This document shows positions 7,585-17,050 of a stretch of 64,000 nt of DNA, in pieces. The translations under genes and the position numbers were made by a program. The notes beneath the pieces are model-generated. The model had not been told where the DNA came from. It worked only from the letters and a program-made list of their open reading frames with translations, and ran no database searches. The DNA is from Halobacterium sp. DL1 (lineage in GTDB: Archaea > Halobacteriota > Halobacteria > Halobacteriales > Halobacteriaceae), in the NCBI GenBank assembly GCA_000230955.3, contig CP007061.1:1-64000 (forward strand), given 5' to 3'. Every line of letters begins with the position of its first letter. Positions within the stretch are counted from its first letter, which is position 1.

Positions 7585-8391
7585 GTGAGACTACTAGCAC
7601 GGTTACACGCGCGGGCTGATGCCGCATACGACAACGCGTATCACCACAAGCTCCGAGGTCGGATCTGGCGAGCGTTACAAGACACGGAGTACGAACAGTA
7701 TCATGACGAAAACCACCCACCAGGATTCAATTACAGTAACCCCTTCCCGCCGGGAGATATGCAGGAAGGGGACGAGCGAACTCTGCTAATTTCGGCCCCC
7801 CAAGAGCAACTACTGGTCGATGTTGCAGAAGACCTGACCACCGATCGCGAGCTCAATATCGGCCAGATGCCGTTCCACATCGACGAACTCACCTCACTGT
7901 CACCGGATGTCGGCGAACCAGGGAGCAGCGGAACGATCGAAACTGGCACTGGACTCCTCGTGCGCATTCCACCATGGCGTTGTGACGATTATGGAATTGA
8001 GAATCCCGGCGAAGAGGCGGTGTATTGGCAGCCAGAACACACAATCGAGCCACTGCGCGAGCAGGTCGAAGCGAATCTCGACCAGAAACATGATCTGTTC
8101 AGCCCGGAATACCTTCCCGGCCCAAGCGACACAGAGGGTGATCTCTTCGAGGGATACGAGCTACTGAAGACGTTCGCTGTCCCGCTCCAGGTAACCGCAG
8201 ACCAGGAGCTAACCTTCGTGCTCTCGAAGTGGCAGTTCAACTACACCGTTCGAGACGATGACCATCGACGCCACCTCAACCTCGCGCTGGACTGCGGGCT
8301 TGGGGAACGAAACGCGCTGGGATTGGGCTTCTGTAACCTGGTCGAGAAGCGCAACCCGTACGGCGAACCCGCGGCGGAGGTCCACGGATGA
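7585..8391 (+). CDS. cas6: Cas6 pre-crRNA endoribonuclease (type I-B)
   Basis: Processes the CRISPR transcript inside the repeats, leaving an 8-nt 5' handle. The protein of 268 residues begins MRLLARLHARADAAYD (GTG start) with the His-rich segment YHHKLRGRIWRAL. It ends with the glycine-rich loop GLGERNALGLGF that marks the Cas6 RAMP fold. It is the first gene of the cas operon and its stop overlaps the cas8b start (ATGA). Upstream, a TATA-like stretch AGAATAAGTA (about 7540-7550) lies between it and the TIR element. Confidence 0.93.
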   Translation: MRLLARLHARADAAYDNAYHHKLRGRIWRALQDTEYEQYHDENHPPGFNYSNPFPPGDMQEGDERTLLISAPQEQLLVDVAEDLTTDRELNIGQMPFHIDELTSLSPDVGEPGSSGTIETGTGLLVRIPPWRCDDYGIENPGEEAVYWQPEHTIEPLREQVEANLDQKHDLFSPEYLPGPSDTEGDLFEGYELLKTFAVPLQVTADQELTFVLSKWQFNYTVRDDDHRRHLNLALDCGLGERNALGLGFCNLVEKRNPYGEPAAEVHG

Positions 8392-10538
8392 GTCTGCTCC
8401 CCGAGCCGTCGACGTTCGAGAAGCGTTACAGCGACGACGAGAAGCTGGCGAGCGAGCTGCCTGATCGACCGATCACCTCGCTCCGCGATCTCCAGTACGT
8501 CTACGGGCGTCTATACACGCTTGCAACCGCCGGAGGTGGCGAGTACGCAGCCTACCTGACGCCGGAAAAATCGACCGACCTGTTCGACGAGCCCGAGAGC
8601 CTACTCTATCTCCGCGTCGATCTGAGTGGAGACAAGCCCCGCCTCGACCCCGACCAACCGATCGGTGTCGAGAGCTACGGCGAGGAGAAAGTCGAGGCAG
8701 TCGCCCACTCGTGGTATAACGCCGCAAAAGGATTCGACCACAGTGTCACCCACCGAACGGGCAAGAACAAAGAGCCAGAGAAGGTCGCGGAGTATCTCCA
8801 CGAACGACTCACCGCGTGGGCAGCCGACGACGTGATCCAAGAGGCTGTCGCCGATCACGAAGACGGATGGATCGTCGACGCGCTCGCCGAACTCGGCGAG
8901 AGTGAGGGACTTAGAGAGCGCATCGAGACCGCCGTTGAGGAACAGCTCGACGGCAAGACGACGGCGCTCACGACCGTCGCAGTCAAACTCGAGCCTGACG
9001 GCGAGTATCTCCTTCCGGGTGAGGCGAGTTCCGTGTTCAACGAAGCAATGCGAGCGCGCAAGCGATCGAAGCTCGTCTCGAAGGGAGAGGCTACGGACTC
9101 CATCGGTGAGGCAACCGATCTCGTGACCGGCAATCGAGGCCCGACTGTCGGGACAGCTGAGGATCCGCTGAACTACTTCCTTGGCAAGCAGCTTGAGAAG
9201 TTCCCCGGGTTCGATCCAGACGAGGCGTGGCGGACGCACCCAGTCTCGGAAGACGTTGCAGTGACGCTGATGAACGCGAGTACGTTCGTCGACGCCTGCG
9301 ACTACTACACGATGGGAGCGAACGTCTACTACCTCCCGTACTTCTTCGGGCGGCTCGGTCCGGCAGACGCGAGGGACCTCTACGGACTCCTCTACGACCT
9401 AGTACACGCCGGAGAGATGAGCCCGCTAGAGAGCGCCTACCGAAGCTATCAGGACACCCCGCGACTGCAGGAAGTGGGAGAACGCTTCCGGTTCTACGTC
9501 GCCGCGGTGATGGAACACCAGACGAAGCGCTTCGACGTGTTCGGCGACAGCATGGACGGGACGCTATTCTCGCCCGTCGAGCTCACTAGAGCTCACCAGC
9601 GGGTGCTCCAGTCGTGGCTGTACGACGCGGAGGGTGACGCCGACCACCCCGGTCCGGGGCTTCGAGCCGTGTTCCCGACACCGGACAACTGGGACATCTT
9701 CGTTCCGGAGGAGTCGGCATTGCTGAGCATCCTCGCAACCGGTTGGTACTTCGAACAGACGTTCGCGCCGGCCGATGACGACGACGCCAGCGCCGACGAC
9801 TACCGGATCCGTGCGCTCGTGGCTGTGCTCTCGGGCGAACCGCTCGATGTCGAGATGGTGCTCACAGAGTACGTGGAACGACTGCTCGAGGACGAGGGCG
9901 AGGAGTTCCCGAGCTTCCGTGTCTCCGCACAGTACGCACAGCTCTGTGCGCTCGCCGAAGCGGGGCTTCTCACCGGACGCGACGCGTACGAACCGGTTAC
10001 AGAGCCGCGGCAGTTGACACACAACCATACAGACGATATGCAACAGGACACACCAGCCCGAGCTGACGGTGGGAACGTCGCCGCGGCTCGGGAGACGAAA
10101 CTCGAACAGTTCCTTGAACAGACGCCGGCGCTCGCGGAGGATCAGCCTGAACGGCGTGGCAGTTTCCTCCTCGGCGCACTGGTCGGTCAAGTAACCGGCT
10201 ACCAGCAAGTCAGTGAGGGGCGCTCGACGACGCTAATCGACCAGTACCCGATCAAGGCCGTCACAGAGTCGAAGCTGAAGCGCCTTGCCAGCGACGTCCT
10301 CGACAAGAACGTCATCTACTCCCGGGAGAACAACATGTCCGGGACGATGTACCGTGAAGTCGTCGACCGACTGGTAACGACGCTTCCCCGGATCGACATC
10401 GACGGCGATTGGGAACTCGACACGACAGACCTCCGGTTCTACTACTCGCTGGGGGTCGCCTATGGGATGAACAACTGGGCGAGCAGCGACGATGAACAGG
10501 CCGACGACCAGCCCGAAACCGAGGAGGAAGAAGCATGA
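8388..10538 (+). CDS. cas8b: Cas8b/Csh1, large subunit of Cascade I-B
   Basis: Large subunit of the interference complex, expected to read the PAM and recruit Cas3. It has 716 residues, the usual size for haloarchaeal Csh1. It is assigned by size, by position between cas6 and cas7, and by recognisable segments such as YYTMGANVYYLPYFFGRLG and the tail GVAYGMNNWAS followed by an acidic end. ATGA overlap at both ends shows tight translational coupling. Confidence 0.88.
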   Translation: MSLLPEPSTFEKRYSDDEKLASELPDRPITSLRDLQYVYGRLYTLATAGGGEYAAYLTPEKSTDLFDEPESLLYLRVDLSGDKPRLDPDQPIGVESYGEEKVEAVAHSWYNAAKGFDHSVTHRTGKNKEPEKVAEYLHERLTAWAADDVIQEAVADHEDGWIVDALAELGESEGLRERIETAVEEQLDGKTTALTTVAVKLEPDGEYLLPGEASSVFNEAMRARKRSKLVSKGEATDSIGEATDLVTGNRGPTVGTAEDPLNYFLGKQLEKFPGFDPDEAWRTHPVSEDVAVTLMNASTFVDACDYYTMGANVYYLPYFFGRLGPADARDLYGLLYDLVHAGEMSPLESAYRSYQDTPRLQEVGERFRFYVAAVMEHQTKRFDVFGDSMDGTLFSPVELTRAHQRVLQSWLYDAEGDADHPGPGLRAVFPTPDNWDIFVPEESALLSILATGWYFEQTFAPADDDDASADDYRIRALVAVLSGEPLDVEMVLTEYVERLLEDEGEEFPSFRVSAQYAQLCALAEAGLLTGRDAYEPVTEPRQLTHNHTDDMQQDTPARADGGNVAAARETKLEQFLEQTPALAEDQPERRGSFLLGALVGQVTGYQQVSEGRSTTLIDQYPIKAVTESKLKRLASDVLDKNVIYSRENNMSGTMYREVVDRLVTTLPRIDIDGDWELDTTDLRFYYSLGVAYGMNNWASSDDEQADDQPETEEEEA

Positions 10539-11653
10539 CTGACGACACATACGCCGACGACAGCTACGACCCCGTAACGAACCGCTCCGAGATCGTCTTC
10601 TGCTACGACGCCGTCGACGCCAACCCGAACGGGAATCCCCTGAGCGGGGCAAATCGACCGCGGATCGATCCCGAGACCCAGCAGGCGATCGTGACGGACG
10701 TCCGGCTGAAGCGCTACCTCCGCGACCAGCTAGACGACGACGGCCACGGCGTCTACGTGCGGAACGTGAAAAACGATGCGGGCAAGCAGTCCTCACGTGA
10801 AGACCTGCTTGCCGACCGGATGCGTGAACTAGATCCGGACGACTGGGACCTCGGCGACCTGGACGACGACGAGGCCGCCGAACTCCGCGAAGAGGTGTTT
10901 GGCACCTTCCTCGACGCCAGCGCCGACGTACGGTATTTCGGCGCGACGATGAGCGTCGACATGAAGGGGAATTACGAGGGGTTCGAGGACTACCTCCCAG
11001 ACCACTTTACCGGCCCTGTCCAGTTCTCGCCCGCGAAGACGCTCCACCCCGTAACCGAGAACGAGGAGTACAACAGCCTCACTAGCGTCATCGCGACTGG
11101 CGAAGGGAAGGAACAAGGTGGGTTCGACCTCGACGACCACCGCATTCAGTACGGCTTCATCGCGTTTCATGGGTTGGTCGACGAGAATGGTGCCGCTGAC
11201 ACGAAGCTCTCCGAGGCGGACGTCGAGCGCCTGGACACCCTACCGTGGCGCGCGATCAAGAACCAGACAATCAGCCGGAGCAAGGTCGGCCAAGAGCCAC
11301 GACTCTACCTCCGTGTCGAGTACGAGGACGAGAGCTTCCACCTCGGTGGGCTCACTCGCGATCTCGATATCGACGAAGAGCACTCGGCACCTGTCGACGA
11401 ACTTCGGAACGTTCGGGATTTCATGCTCGACGGGACCGATCTCGTCTCCCGGTTGGGCCGCCACGCCGACCGTATCGCCCGCGTTCGTGTCGTCGCCAGC
11501 GACGTGCTCGACGTGACCGTCGGCGATGAGGTCTACACTGCGGGCGACAAGCCCAGCGAGCATGGCTTCTATGACGCGCTCCGCGAGGCTGTCGGCGACG
11601 CGGTCGAGGTCGTCGACGTCTACGACGAGGCTGCCGCGACGATGCCCAAGTGA
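10535..11653 (+). CDS. cas7: Cas7/Csh2, Cascade backbone
   Basis: Backbone subunit that coats the crRNA spacer. The N-terminal motif NRSEIVFCYDAVDANPNGNP and the following DVRLKRYLRDQL are hallmarks of the Csh2/Cas7 family. Further on, YFGATMSVD and QFSPAKTLHPV fit. 372 residues, normal length. Its start overlaps the cas8b stop, and its TGA overlaps the cas5 ATG. Confidence 0.94.
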   Translation: MTDDTYADDSYDPVTNRSEIVFCYDAVDANPNGNPLSGANRPRIDPETQQAIVTDVRLKRYLRDQLDDDGHGVYVRNVKNDAGKQSSREDLLADRMRELDPDDWDLGDLDDDEAAELREEVFGTFLDASADVRYFGATMSVDMKGNYEGFEDYLPDHFTGPVQFSPAKTLHPVTENEEYNSLTSVIATGEGKEQGGFDLDDHRIQYGFIAFHGLVDENGAADTKLSEADVERLDTLPWRAIKNQTISRSKVGQEPRLYLRVEYEDESFHLGGLTRDLDIDEEHSAPVDELRNVRDFMLDGTDLVSRLGRHADRIARVRVVASDVLDVTVGDEVYTAGDKPSEHGFYDALREAVGDAVEVVDVYDEAAATMPK

Positions 11654-12444
11654 TGGCCCAAGAGTCACTTGAGAGCTGGACCGACGAGGGCGACGGGCTC
11701 CCAGAGACGTGTCTCTCGTTCGAACTCCGCGGAGAGTGGGGTCACTTTCGACGGGTTGAGGGGAACATCGTCAAACAGACGTACCGTATCATTCCCCGGA
11801 CGACCGTCGCCGGCCTCGTCGCCGCGATGCTCGGACTGGACCGAGACAGTTACTACGAGGCGTTCAGCCAGAACGTGTCGGCTGTCGCGGTGGAGCCGAT
11901 CGACGAGCTCCGAGCGATCAATATGCCGATGAACACGCTCTCGACGGCCAAAGAGCACATGACGACGATGCCCAGCCGCGGGCATGCACGGATCTCGATG
12001 CCGGACCCGTCGGAACTCCGCCAGCAACACAACTACGAGGTGCTGGTCGAACCGGCCTACCGTGTCGACCTTCAGCTCGCGAACGACGATCTCCGAGGCC
12101 GACTGCAGGACCGACTCTGCGATGGGACGTCCTACTACCCGCCGAGTCTCGGCCTCTCGGAGCATCTTGCAGAGGTCACGTATCTCGGCGAGTTCGAGGT
12201 AACGCCACACGAGCGCGAGACTACCAATGTCGATTCGGCGGTACTCGAAGCCGTCGATAGCGTCGAACTTACCCCTGAAACGGAGGTCAAAGTCGAACGG
12301 TCACCGGCGTTTATGGCGGCCGACGAAGGTGGTCGGACGACGACAGCGTTCCAGTCGATTGCGTACGCAACTGGAGCGGAGCCACTCCGAGTACATGATG
12401 TCAAGACTCACGAGGTCGACGGTCGACGGGTGATGTTCTCGTGA
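11653..12444 (+). CDS. cas5: Cas5, Cascade 5'-handle cap (type I-B)
   Basis: RAMP subunit that holds the 5' handle of the crRNA. The N-terminus CLSFELRGEWGHFRRVEGN and the following RTTVAGLVAAMLGL are typical of haloarchaeal Cas5. 263 residues from the ATG at 11653, which overlaps the cas7 stop; a GTG three bases earlier is possible. The gene ends 19 bases before cas3. Confidence 0.92.
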   Translation: MAQESLESWTDEGDGLPETCLSFELRGEWGHFRRVEGNIVKQTYRIIPRTTVAGLVAAMLGLDRDSYYEAFSQNVSAVAVEPIDELRAINMPMNTLSTAKEHMTTMPSRGHARISMPDPSELRQQHNYEVLVEPAYRVDLQLANDDLRGRLQDRLCDGTSYYPPSLGLSEHLAEVTYLGEFEVTPHERETTNVDSAVLEAVDSVELTPETEVKVERSPAFMAADEGGRTTTAFQSIAYATGAEPLRVHDVKTHEVDGRRVMFS

Positions 12445-12463
12445 GCCGCGAGGGGGCGTAGTC

Positions 12464-15151
12464 ATGGTCGATTTCACCGACCGACCGTCACACATCGGAC
12501 CAGACGGGGAACAGATCCCACTCGAAGAACATCTCGACGATGTCCGCGAGCGGGTCGGATGGCTCGTCCCCGACGACGCCGAGACGCCGGAGGGGAACTC
12601 ACTCTCCGAGCTGGCGGAGGTGGTGACACGAGTCCACGATTTCGGAAAATTGACCGCGTGGTTCCGCGAGCATCTCCTTTCGGACGACGCACAGCCAACT
12701 GGACCGAAACACCACGCCCCCATATCGGCGCTACTCGCCCACTACGCGTTGGAGGCACGCGGGTTCGACGGCGCCGATCAGCTCGTCGGCTTTCTGGCCG
12801 TCGCGAGACACCACGGACGCCTCCCCGATACCGCCGACTACGTGCACCGAGCGAGCGTCGAGCAGTCCGGACGGATACAGACACTCTACCGGTCCGACGC
12901 GCTCGAACAGGCAGCACACATCGACGAGACGGTTCCTGAACTCGCTGAGGCACTCGTGGACCGAGCGACGGGCGGTGCTGGAGACTGGGAAACGTTCCAC
13001 GAACGGCTCGCCGATTCCGATGCAGCCATCGAGCTCCCGTGGGTCGCGGAAGCCGTCTGTAGCGGCCGGCGACTTCGCCCCGCACCGGAGAAACTTCCTC
13101 CCAGCTTCTACGAGTCAGTGCTACAGGTCTGGAGTGCGCTCGTTTTCGCCGACAAGGCGAGCGCGACGTACCTGTCGACCGGAATCGAAATCGGCCGGAA
13201 GGCCTACCGATCGCCGACCCCTGGGCGGCTAGAAATCGACGCGTACATCGACGAACTCCAGACTGAGAACGCTGAGACAGAGCTGGACCCGCGCACGGAA
13301 CAGATGAACGAGCGGCGCGAGGACGCTCGACAGGAGGTTCACGCTCGCGCCAAAGAGTTCGTCGATGACGATCGGAACGTCGCGACGCTGACGCTCCCGA
13401 CGGGCATGGGGAAGACACTCACTGGACTGGACGCCGCCCTAACAGTGCTCGAGGGGAGTGAGATGGCGTCGAACCCTAACGAGGGGCGTCTTGTCTATGC
13501 ACTGCCGTACACGTCCATTATCGATCAGGTGGCTGAACAGAGCCGCGAACTGTTCGGGACCCGTGAGAGAGGCGAACGGCTCACCGTCGACCACCACCTT
13601 GCGGATACCCTCGTCTCGCCGCCGGACGAGCCCGAATCAGTCGCCGACGACGCCGTCGAGAACGTCGCCGCCCTCCTCGGCGAGAGCTGGCGGTCGGGGA
13701 TGGTCGTGACGACATTCGTCCAGGTGTTCGAGAGTCTGGCCGGGCCGACAAACGCCCGCTCGATGAAGCTCCCCTCGCTGTACGGGAGCGTGGTAGTTCT
13801 TGACGAACCGCAGGCGCTGCCGCTCGAGTGGTGGCCGCTTGTGGACCGGCTGGTCGAACTGTTGACCGAGGAGTACGGTGCGTCGGTGATCGCCATGACG
13901 GCCACTCAGCCCGAACTCCTGTCTGCGGGCGACCGAGAGCCGTTCTCCCTTGTCGCGGATCCTGATCCGTACTACGACGAGCTGGACCGGCTCGACTTCG
14001 TGCTTCACCCGTCCGCGATCGCGATGCTTCCCGGGCAGGACAGTGAAGAGAGCGATACGATCGACGACGACGCGGAGTCAGCAGCACTCTCCTACGACCG
14101 AGCCGGCGACCTCGTCGCGACCCGGGCCGACGACGGCGATTCGGTGTTGGCGATCTGCAACACGATCGACAGCGCGCGTGAGCTCGCCGAGTCAATTGCC
14201 GACCGAACAATACCAGTGGACGTCAATGAGGTGTACGACGAACTGCTCAACGACGCGGATGAATCGACCGAATCGATACCGCCCAAGCGAACGAGTGCCG
14301 ACGCGGCCCGTCGACGACGCTCGGGGCAACCTCTGTTGGTCCACCTCACGACACGCCACCGGCCGTGTGACCGACGCCACCTCATCGACGTGGCGTCCGA
14401 CCTCGCCGAAGCGGGTGAACCAGTGTTGTTCGTCTCCACCCAGCTGGTCGAGGCCGGCGTCGACGTGAGCTTCGACGAGGTCATCCGTGATTTCGCGCCG
14501 ATGGACAGCCTCGTGCAGGCTGCGGGTCGGTGTAACCGGTCATACGGCCGCAACCGTGGGCGCGTGACGGTCTGGCAGCTCGCGCCGCCGCCGAACCGCG
14601 AGACAACGCCCGCAAGCGCGGTCTACGGTCGAGGAGAGAGTCTCACCAAATTGACTGGCCAAGCGCTGGCAACGGTCTACGACGGTGACCCGATGCCCGA
14701 GCCAGACGTTACTCGAAACGCCGTCGAACACTACTTCGACCTGCTCGATGGGCGTGACGTCGGTGCCGACGAGTACGTGGAATACCTCGAGCGGGCAGAA
14801 GCCGAAGAGCTCGGGCGACTCTCGCTCATCGACGAGCGGCTCGCCGTCGACGTGATCGTGACGAGAACGGCCGATGAGCGCGAGACCGTCGAAGAGATCC
14901 GGCGAGCGTTCGGCGAGTACCGGTGGGACGACCTGGACGACCTCGTCGAGTCGACCGCGGACTGGCAGGTCTCTGTTCCCGTCTACCCCGGCGACGACGA
15001 CACGATGGAGAAGCTCGCTGCATGCGAGCCGCTGTTCCCCGACACCGACCGACTGGTGCTCGACGGGCGCCCGGGACGGCATGACGGCTACTTCGACGCC
15101 ACCGACGGCGTCGTCATCCCTGACACGAGCGTGGAGGCACGTCTACTGTGA
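12464..15151 (+). CDS. cas3: Cas3 HD nuclease-helicase
   Basis: Effector that unwinds and degrades target DNA. An N-terminal HD nuclease domain shows VHDFGK (about residue 57), PKHHAP (about 82) and ARHHGR (about 112). A superfamily 2 helicase follows: Walker A LPTGMGKT at about 311-318, DExH-type box VVLDEPQA at about 442, ATQPE as motif III, and QAAGRCNR as motif VI. HD and helicase are fused in one chain of 895 residues. The overlap with cas4 (GTGA) ties interference and adaptation genes in one operon. Confidence 0.96.
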   Translation: MVDFTDRPSHIGPDGEQIPLEEHLDDVRERVGWLVPDDAETPEGNSLSELAEVVTRVHDFGKLTAWFREHLLSDDAQPTGPKHHAPISALLAHYALEARGFDGADQLVGFLAVARHHGRLPDTADYVHRASVEQSGRIQTLYRSDALEQAAHIDETVPELAEALVDRATGGAGDWETFHERLADSDAAIELPWVAEAVCSGRRLRPAPEKLPPSFYESVLQVWSALVFADKASATYLSTGIEIGRKAYRSPTPGRLEIDAYIDELQTENAETELDPRTEQMNERREDARQEVHARAKEFVDDDRNVATLTLPTGMGKTLTGLDAALTVLEGSEMASNPNEGRLVYALPYTSIIDQVAEQSRELFGTRERGERLTVDHHLADTLVSPPDEPESVADDAVENVAALLGESWRSGMVVTTFVQVFESLAGPTNARSMKLPSLYGSVVVLDEPQALPLEWWPLVDRLVELLTEEYGASVIAMTATQPELLSAGDREPFSLVADPDPYYDELDRLDFVLHPSAIAMLPGQDSEESDTIDDDAESAALSYDRAGDLVATRADDGDSVLAICNTIDSARELAESIADRTIPVDVNEVYDELLNDADESTESIPPKRTSADAARRRRSGQPLLVHLTTRHRPCDRRHLIDVASDLAEAGEPVLFVSTQLVEAGVDVSFDEVIRDFAPMDSLVQAAGRCNRSYGRNRGRVTVWQLAPPPNRETTPASAVYGRGESLTKLTGQALATVYDGDPMPEPDVTRNAVEHYFDLLDGRDVGADEYVEYLERAEAEELGRLSLIDERLAVDVIVTRTADERETVEEIRRAFGEYRWDDLDDLVESTADWQVSVPVYPGDDDTMEKLAACEPLFPDTDRLVLDGRPGRHDGYFDATDGVVIPDTSVEARLL

Positions 15152-15693
15152 GCGATCCCGTCTCTCGGCTGGTGGCCACAGCACAGGGCGACGCCGTCGA
15201 CAACCCGTTTCGCGTCACTGGCGTGATGATGCAGTACTACTACGTCTGTGAACGCGAGCTCTGGTTCGAGAGCCGGAACGTCGAAATCGACCGGGAGAAC
15301 GCAAGCGTTGCCCGAGGGACTCGCGTCGATGAGTCCTCCTACGGCGAACGTTCACAGGAGAACCTTCGACTCGGGATGATCGCTCTCGACCTACTTGAAG
15401 ACGGTCGGGTGGTAGAGGTGAAACCCTCATCGACGTTGACAGAGCCAGCGCGAATGCAGCTCTCGTACTACCTCTGGTACCTCGACCGGGTATTAGGCGT
15501 CGAACGTGAGGGCGTGTTGGCACACCCGACTGAGCGTCGACGTGAGGACGTTTCCCTCGACGACGACCGATGCGACAAAGTCGAGTCGGCAATCCGAGGG
15601 ATTCACGCGATCGTGACCGCGGACAGCCCGCCGGAAGCCACTGAGAAACCGTACTGCGAGTCGTGTGCCTACCACGACTTCTGTTGGGTCTAA
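15148..15693 (+). CDS. cas4: Cas4 adaptation nuclease
   Basis: RecB-like nuclease that helps choose PAM-flanked prespacers. 181 residues from a GTG overlapping the cas3 stop. The four iron-sulfur cysteines are C34 (YVCERELW) and C170, C173, C179 (PYCESCAYHDFCWV). The nuclease motif EVKPSS lies mid-protein. Normal length for type I-B Cas4. The stop is two bases before the cas1 ATG. Confidence 0.93.
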   Translation: MSDPVSRLVATAQGDAVDNPFRVTGVMMQYYYVCERELWFESRNVEIDRENASVARGTRVDESSYGERSQENLRLGMIALDLLEDGRVVEVKPSSTLTEPARMQLSYYLWYLDRVLGVEREGVLAHPTERRREDVSLDDDRCDKVESAIRGIHAIVTADSPPEATEKPYCESCAYHDFCWV

Positions 15694-15695
15694 TC

Positions 15696-16688
15696 ATGGA
15701 CAAGAACTACCACATCTTTTCGGACGGCCGCATCGAACGGAGCGAGGATACAGTTCGGCTGGAGACCGATGATGGCGAAAAAAAACATATCCCCGTCGAA
15801 CACGCTGAGGCGATCTACCTGCACGGACAGATCGACTACAACACGCGGCTAATGTCGTTTCTCAATGACCACGGCGTTGCTGTCCATGTCTTCGGATGGA
15901 ACGATCGCTATGCAGGGTCACTGATGCCCGAACGCGGGCAGACGAGCGGTCGAACTGTCGTCGAGCAGGTCCGGGCGTACGACGATCCTGAGCAACGTCA
16001 GTCTCTCGCTGCCTCGTTCGTCCGTGGGAGTATCCACAACATGCGGACGAACGTCACGTACTACGACAGTCGGGAGTACGAGCTCGGGGGCGTAATCGAG
16101 GAGTTGGACAACGCGACTGCGCGTATCGACGACGCTGGGGATATCTCCGAGCTCATGGGTGTGGAAGCGACGGCCCGGAGAGCGTACTACCAGACGTTCG
16201 AGGCGGTTCTTCCCGACTCGTTCGCGTTCGACGGCCGAGAGTACAATCCACCACCGAATCCGGTGAACGCGCTCATTTCGTTCGGGAATAGTATGGTGTA
16301 CGCAAACTGTGTCTCCGCAATCCGTGCTACCGCACTTGACCCGACCATCAGCTATCTCCACGAGCCGGGAGAACGGCGCTACTCCCTTTCGCTGGATATT
16401 GCCGACCTGTTCAAACCAGTGCTAACGGATCGGCTGCTGTTCAGACTGGTCAACCGTAAGCAGATCAGCCGAGACGATTTTCGAGACGAGGTTGGCTCCT
16501 GTCTACTTAACGAGGAAGGGCGAACGACGTTTCTGAAGGAGTTTGAGGAGACACTCGAACGAACAGTTGAGCACCCGACGCTGAACCGGAAGGTGAGCTA
16601 TCAGTATTTGCTTCGCTTGGAGGTATACAAGCTCAAAAAGCACTTGCTAGCCGGTGAATCCTATGATTCGTTCAAGCGATGGTGGTAG
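15696..16688 (+). CDS. cas1: Cas1 integrase
   Basis: Metal-dependent integrase that inserts new spacers with Cas2. Active-site residues are visible: E157 in GVEATARRAYY, H222 in YLHEPGERRYSL, and D234/D237 in LDIADLFKP. 330 residues from the ATG at 15696, which is preferred over a longer frame reaching into cas4. cas2 begins directly after its stop. Confidence 0.95.
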   Translation: MDKNYHIFSDGRIERSEDTVRLETDDGEKKHIPVEHAEAIYLHGQIDYNTRLMSFLNDHGVAVHVFGWNDRYAGSLMPERGQTSGRTVVEQVRAYDDPEQRQSLAASFVRGSIHNMRTNVTYYDSREYELGGVIEELDNATARIDDAGDISELMGVEATARRAYYQTFEAVLPDSFAFDGREYNPPPNPVNALISFGNSMVYANCVSAIRATALDPTISYLHEPGERRYSLSLDIADLFKPVLTDRLLFRLVNRKQISRDDFRDEVGSCLLNEEGRTTFLKEFEETLERTVEHPTLNRKVSYQYLLRLEVYKLKKHLLAGESYDSFKRWW

Positions 16689-16949
16689 ATGTACGTCATC
16701 GTCGTCTACGACATGGAGGCTGACAGGACCCACCTGATGCTGAAGCTCTGTCGCCGATATCTTGTTCACGTCCAGAACTCAGTACTGGAAGGGGAAATCT
16801 CGGAGGGAGATCTAGCGACACTGAAGGGGGAGATTGAAGATCTCCTTCAGGAGGGAGAATCAGTCATGGTCTACGAACTCTCTTCGGACCAGTTATTGAA
16901 CCGTACCGTGTACGGAGACGACCCGACCGAAGATAGTCGGTTCCTCTAA
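16689..16949 (+). CDS. cas2: Cas2 adaptation protein
   Basis: Small ferredoxin-fold partner of Cas1. It begins MYVIVVYDMEADR, has the metal-site Asp in VYDM and the typical tail MVYELSSDQLLNRTVYGDD. 86 residues, normal length. It is the last gene of the eight-gene cas operon and ends about 100 bases before the first CRISPR repeat, so the adaptation genes abut the leader. Confidence 0.95.
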   Translation: MYVIVVYDMEADRTHLMLKLCRRYLVHVQNSVLEGEISEGDLATLKGEIEDLLQEGESVMVYELSSDQLLNRTVYGDDPTEDSRFL

Positions 16950-17050
16950 CTGATGTCGACCCCCAGGGGGTTTGGGGGGGATTGCGGGTCGACGGAAATG
17001 ATGAAGTGTATTCCACTGGTAGAGGTGATATGGTGGACAAAATCACCATG
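16950..17050 (+). promoter_or_regulatory. CRISPR leader
   Basis: The 101 bases between cas2 and the first repeat. They contain a perfect inverted repeat, GTCGACCC at 16955-16962 and GGGTCGAC at 16986-16993, with a C-then-G-rich interior, followed by a more AT-rich part up to the first repeat. It is expected to carry the array promoter and the Cas1-Cas2 docking site. The hairpin could also terminate the cas transcript. Confidence 0.7.
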
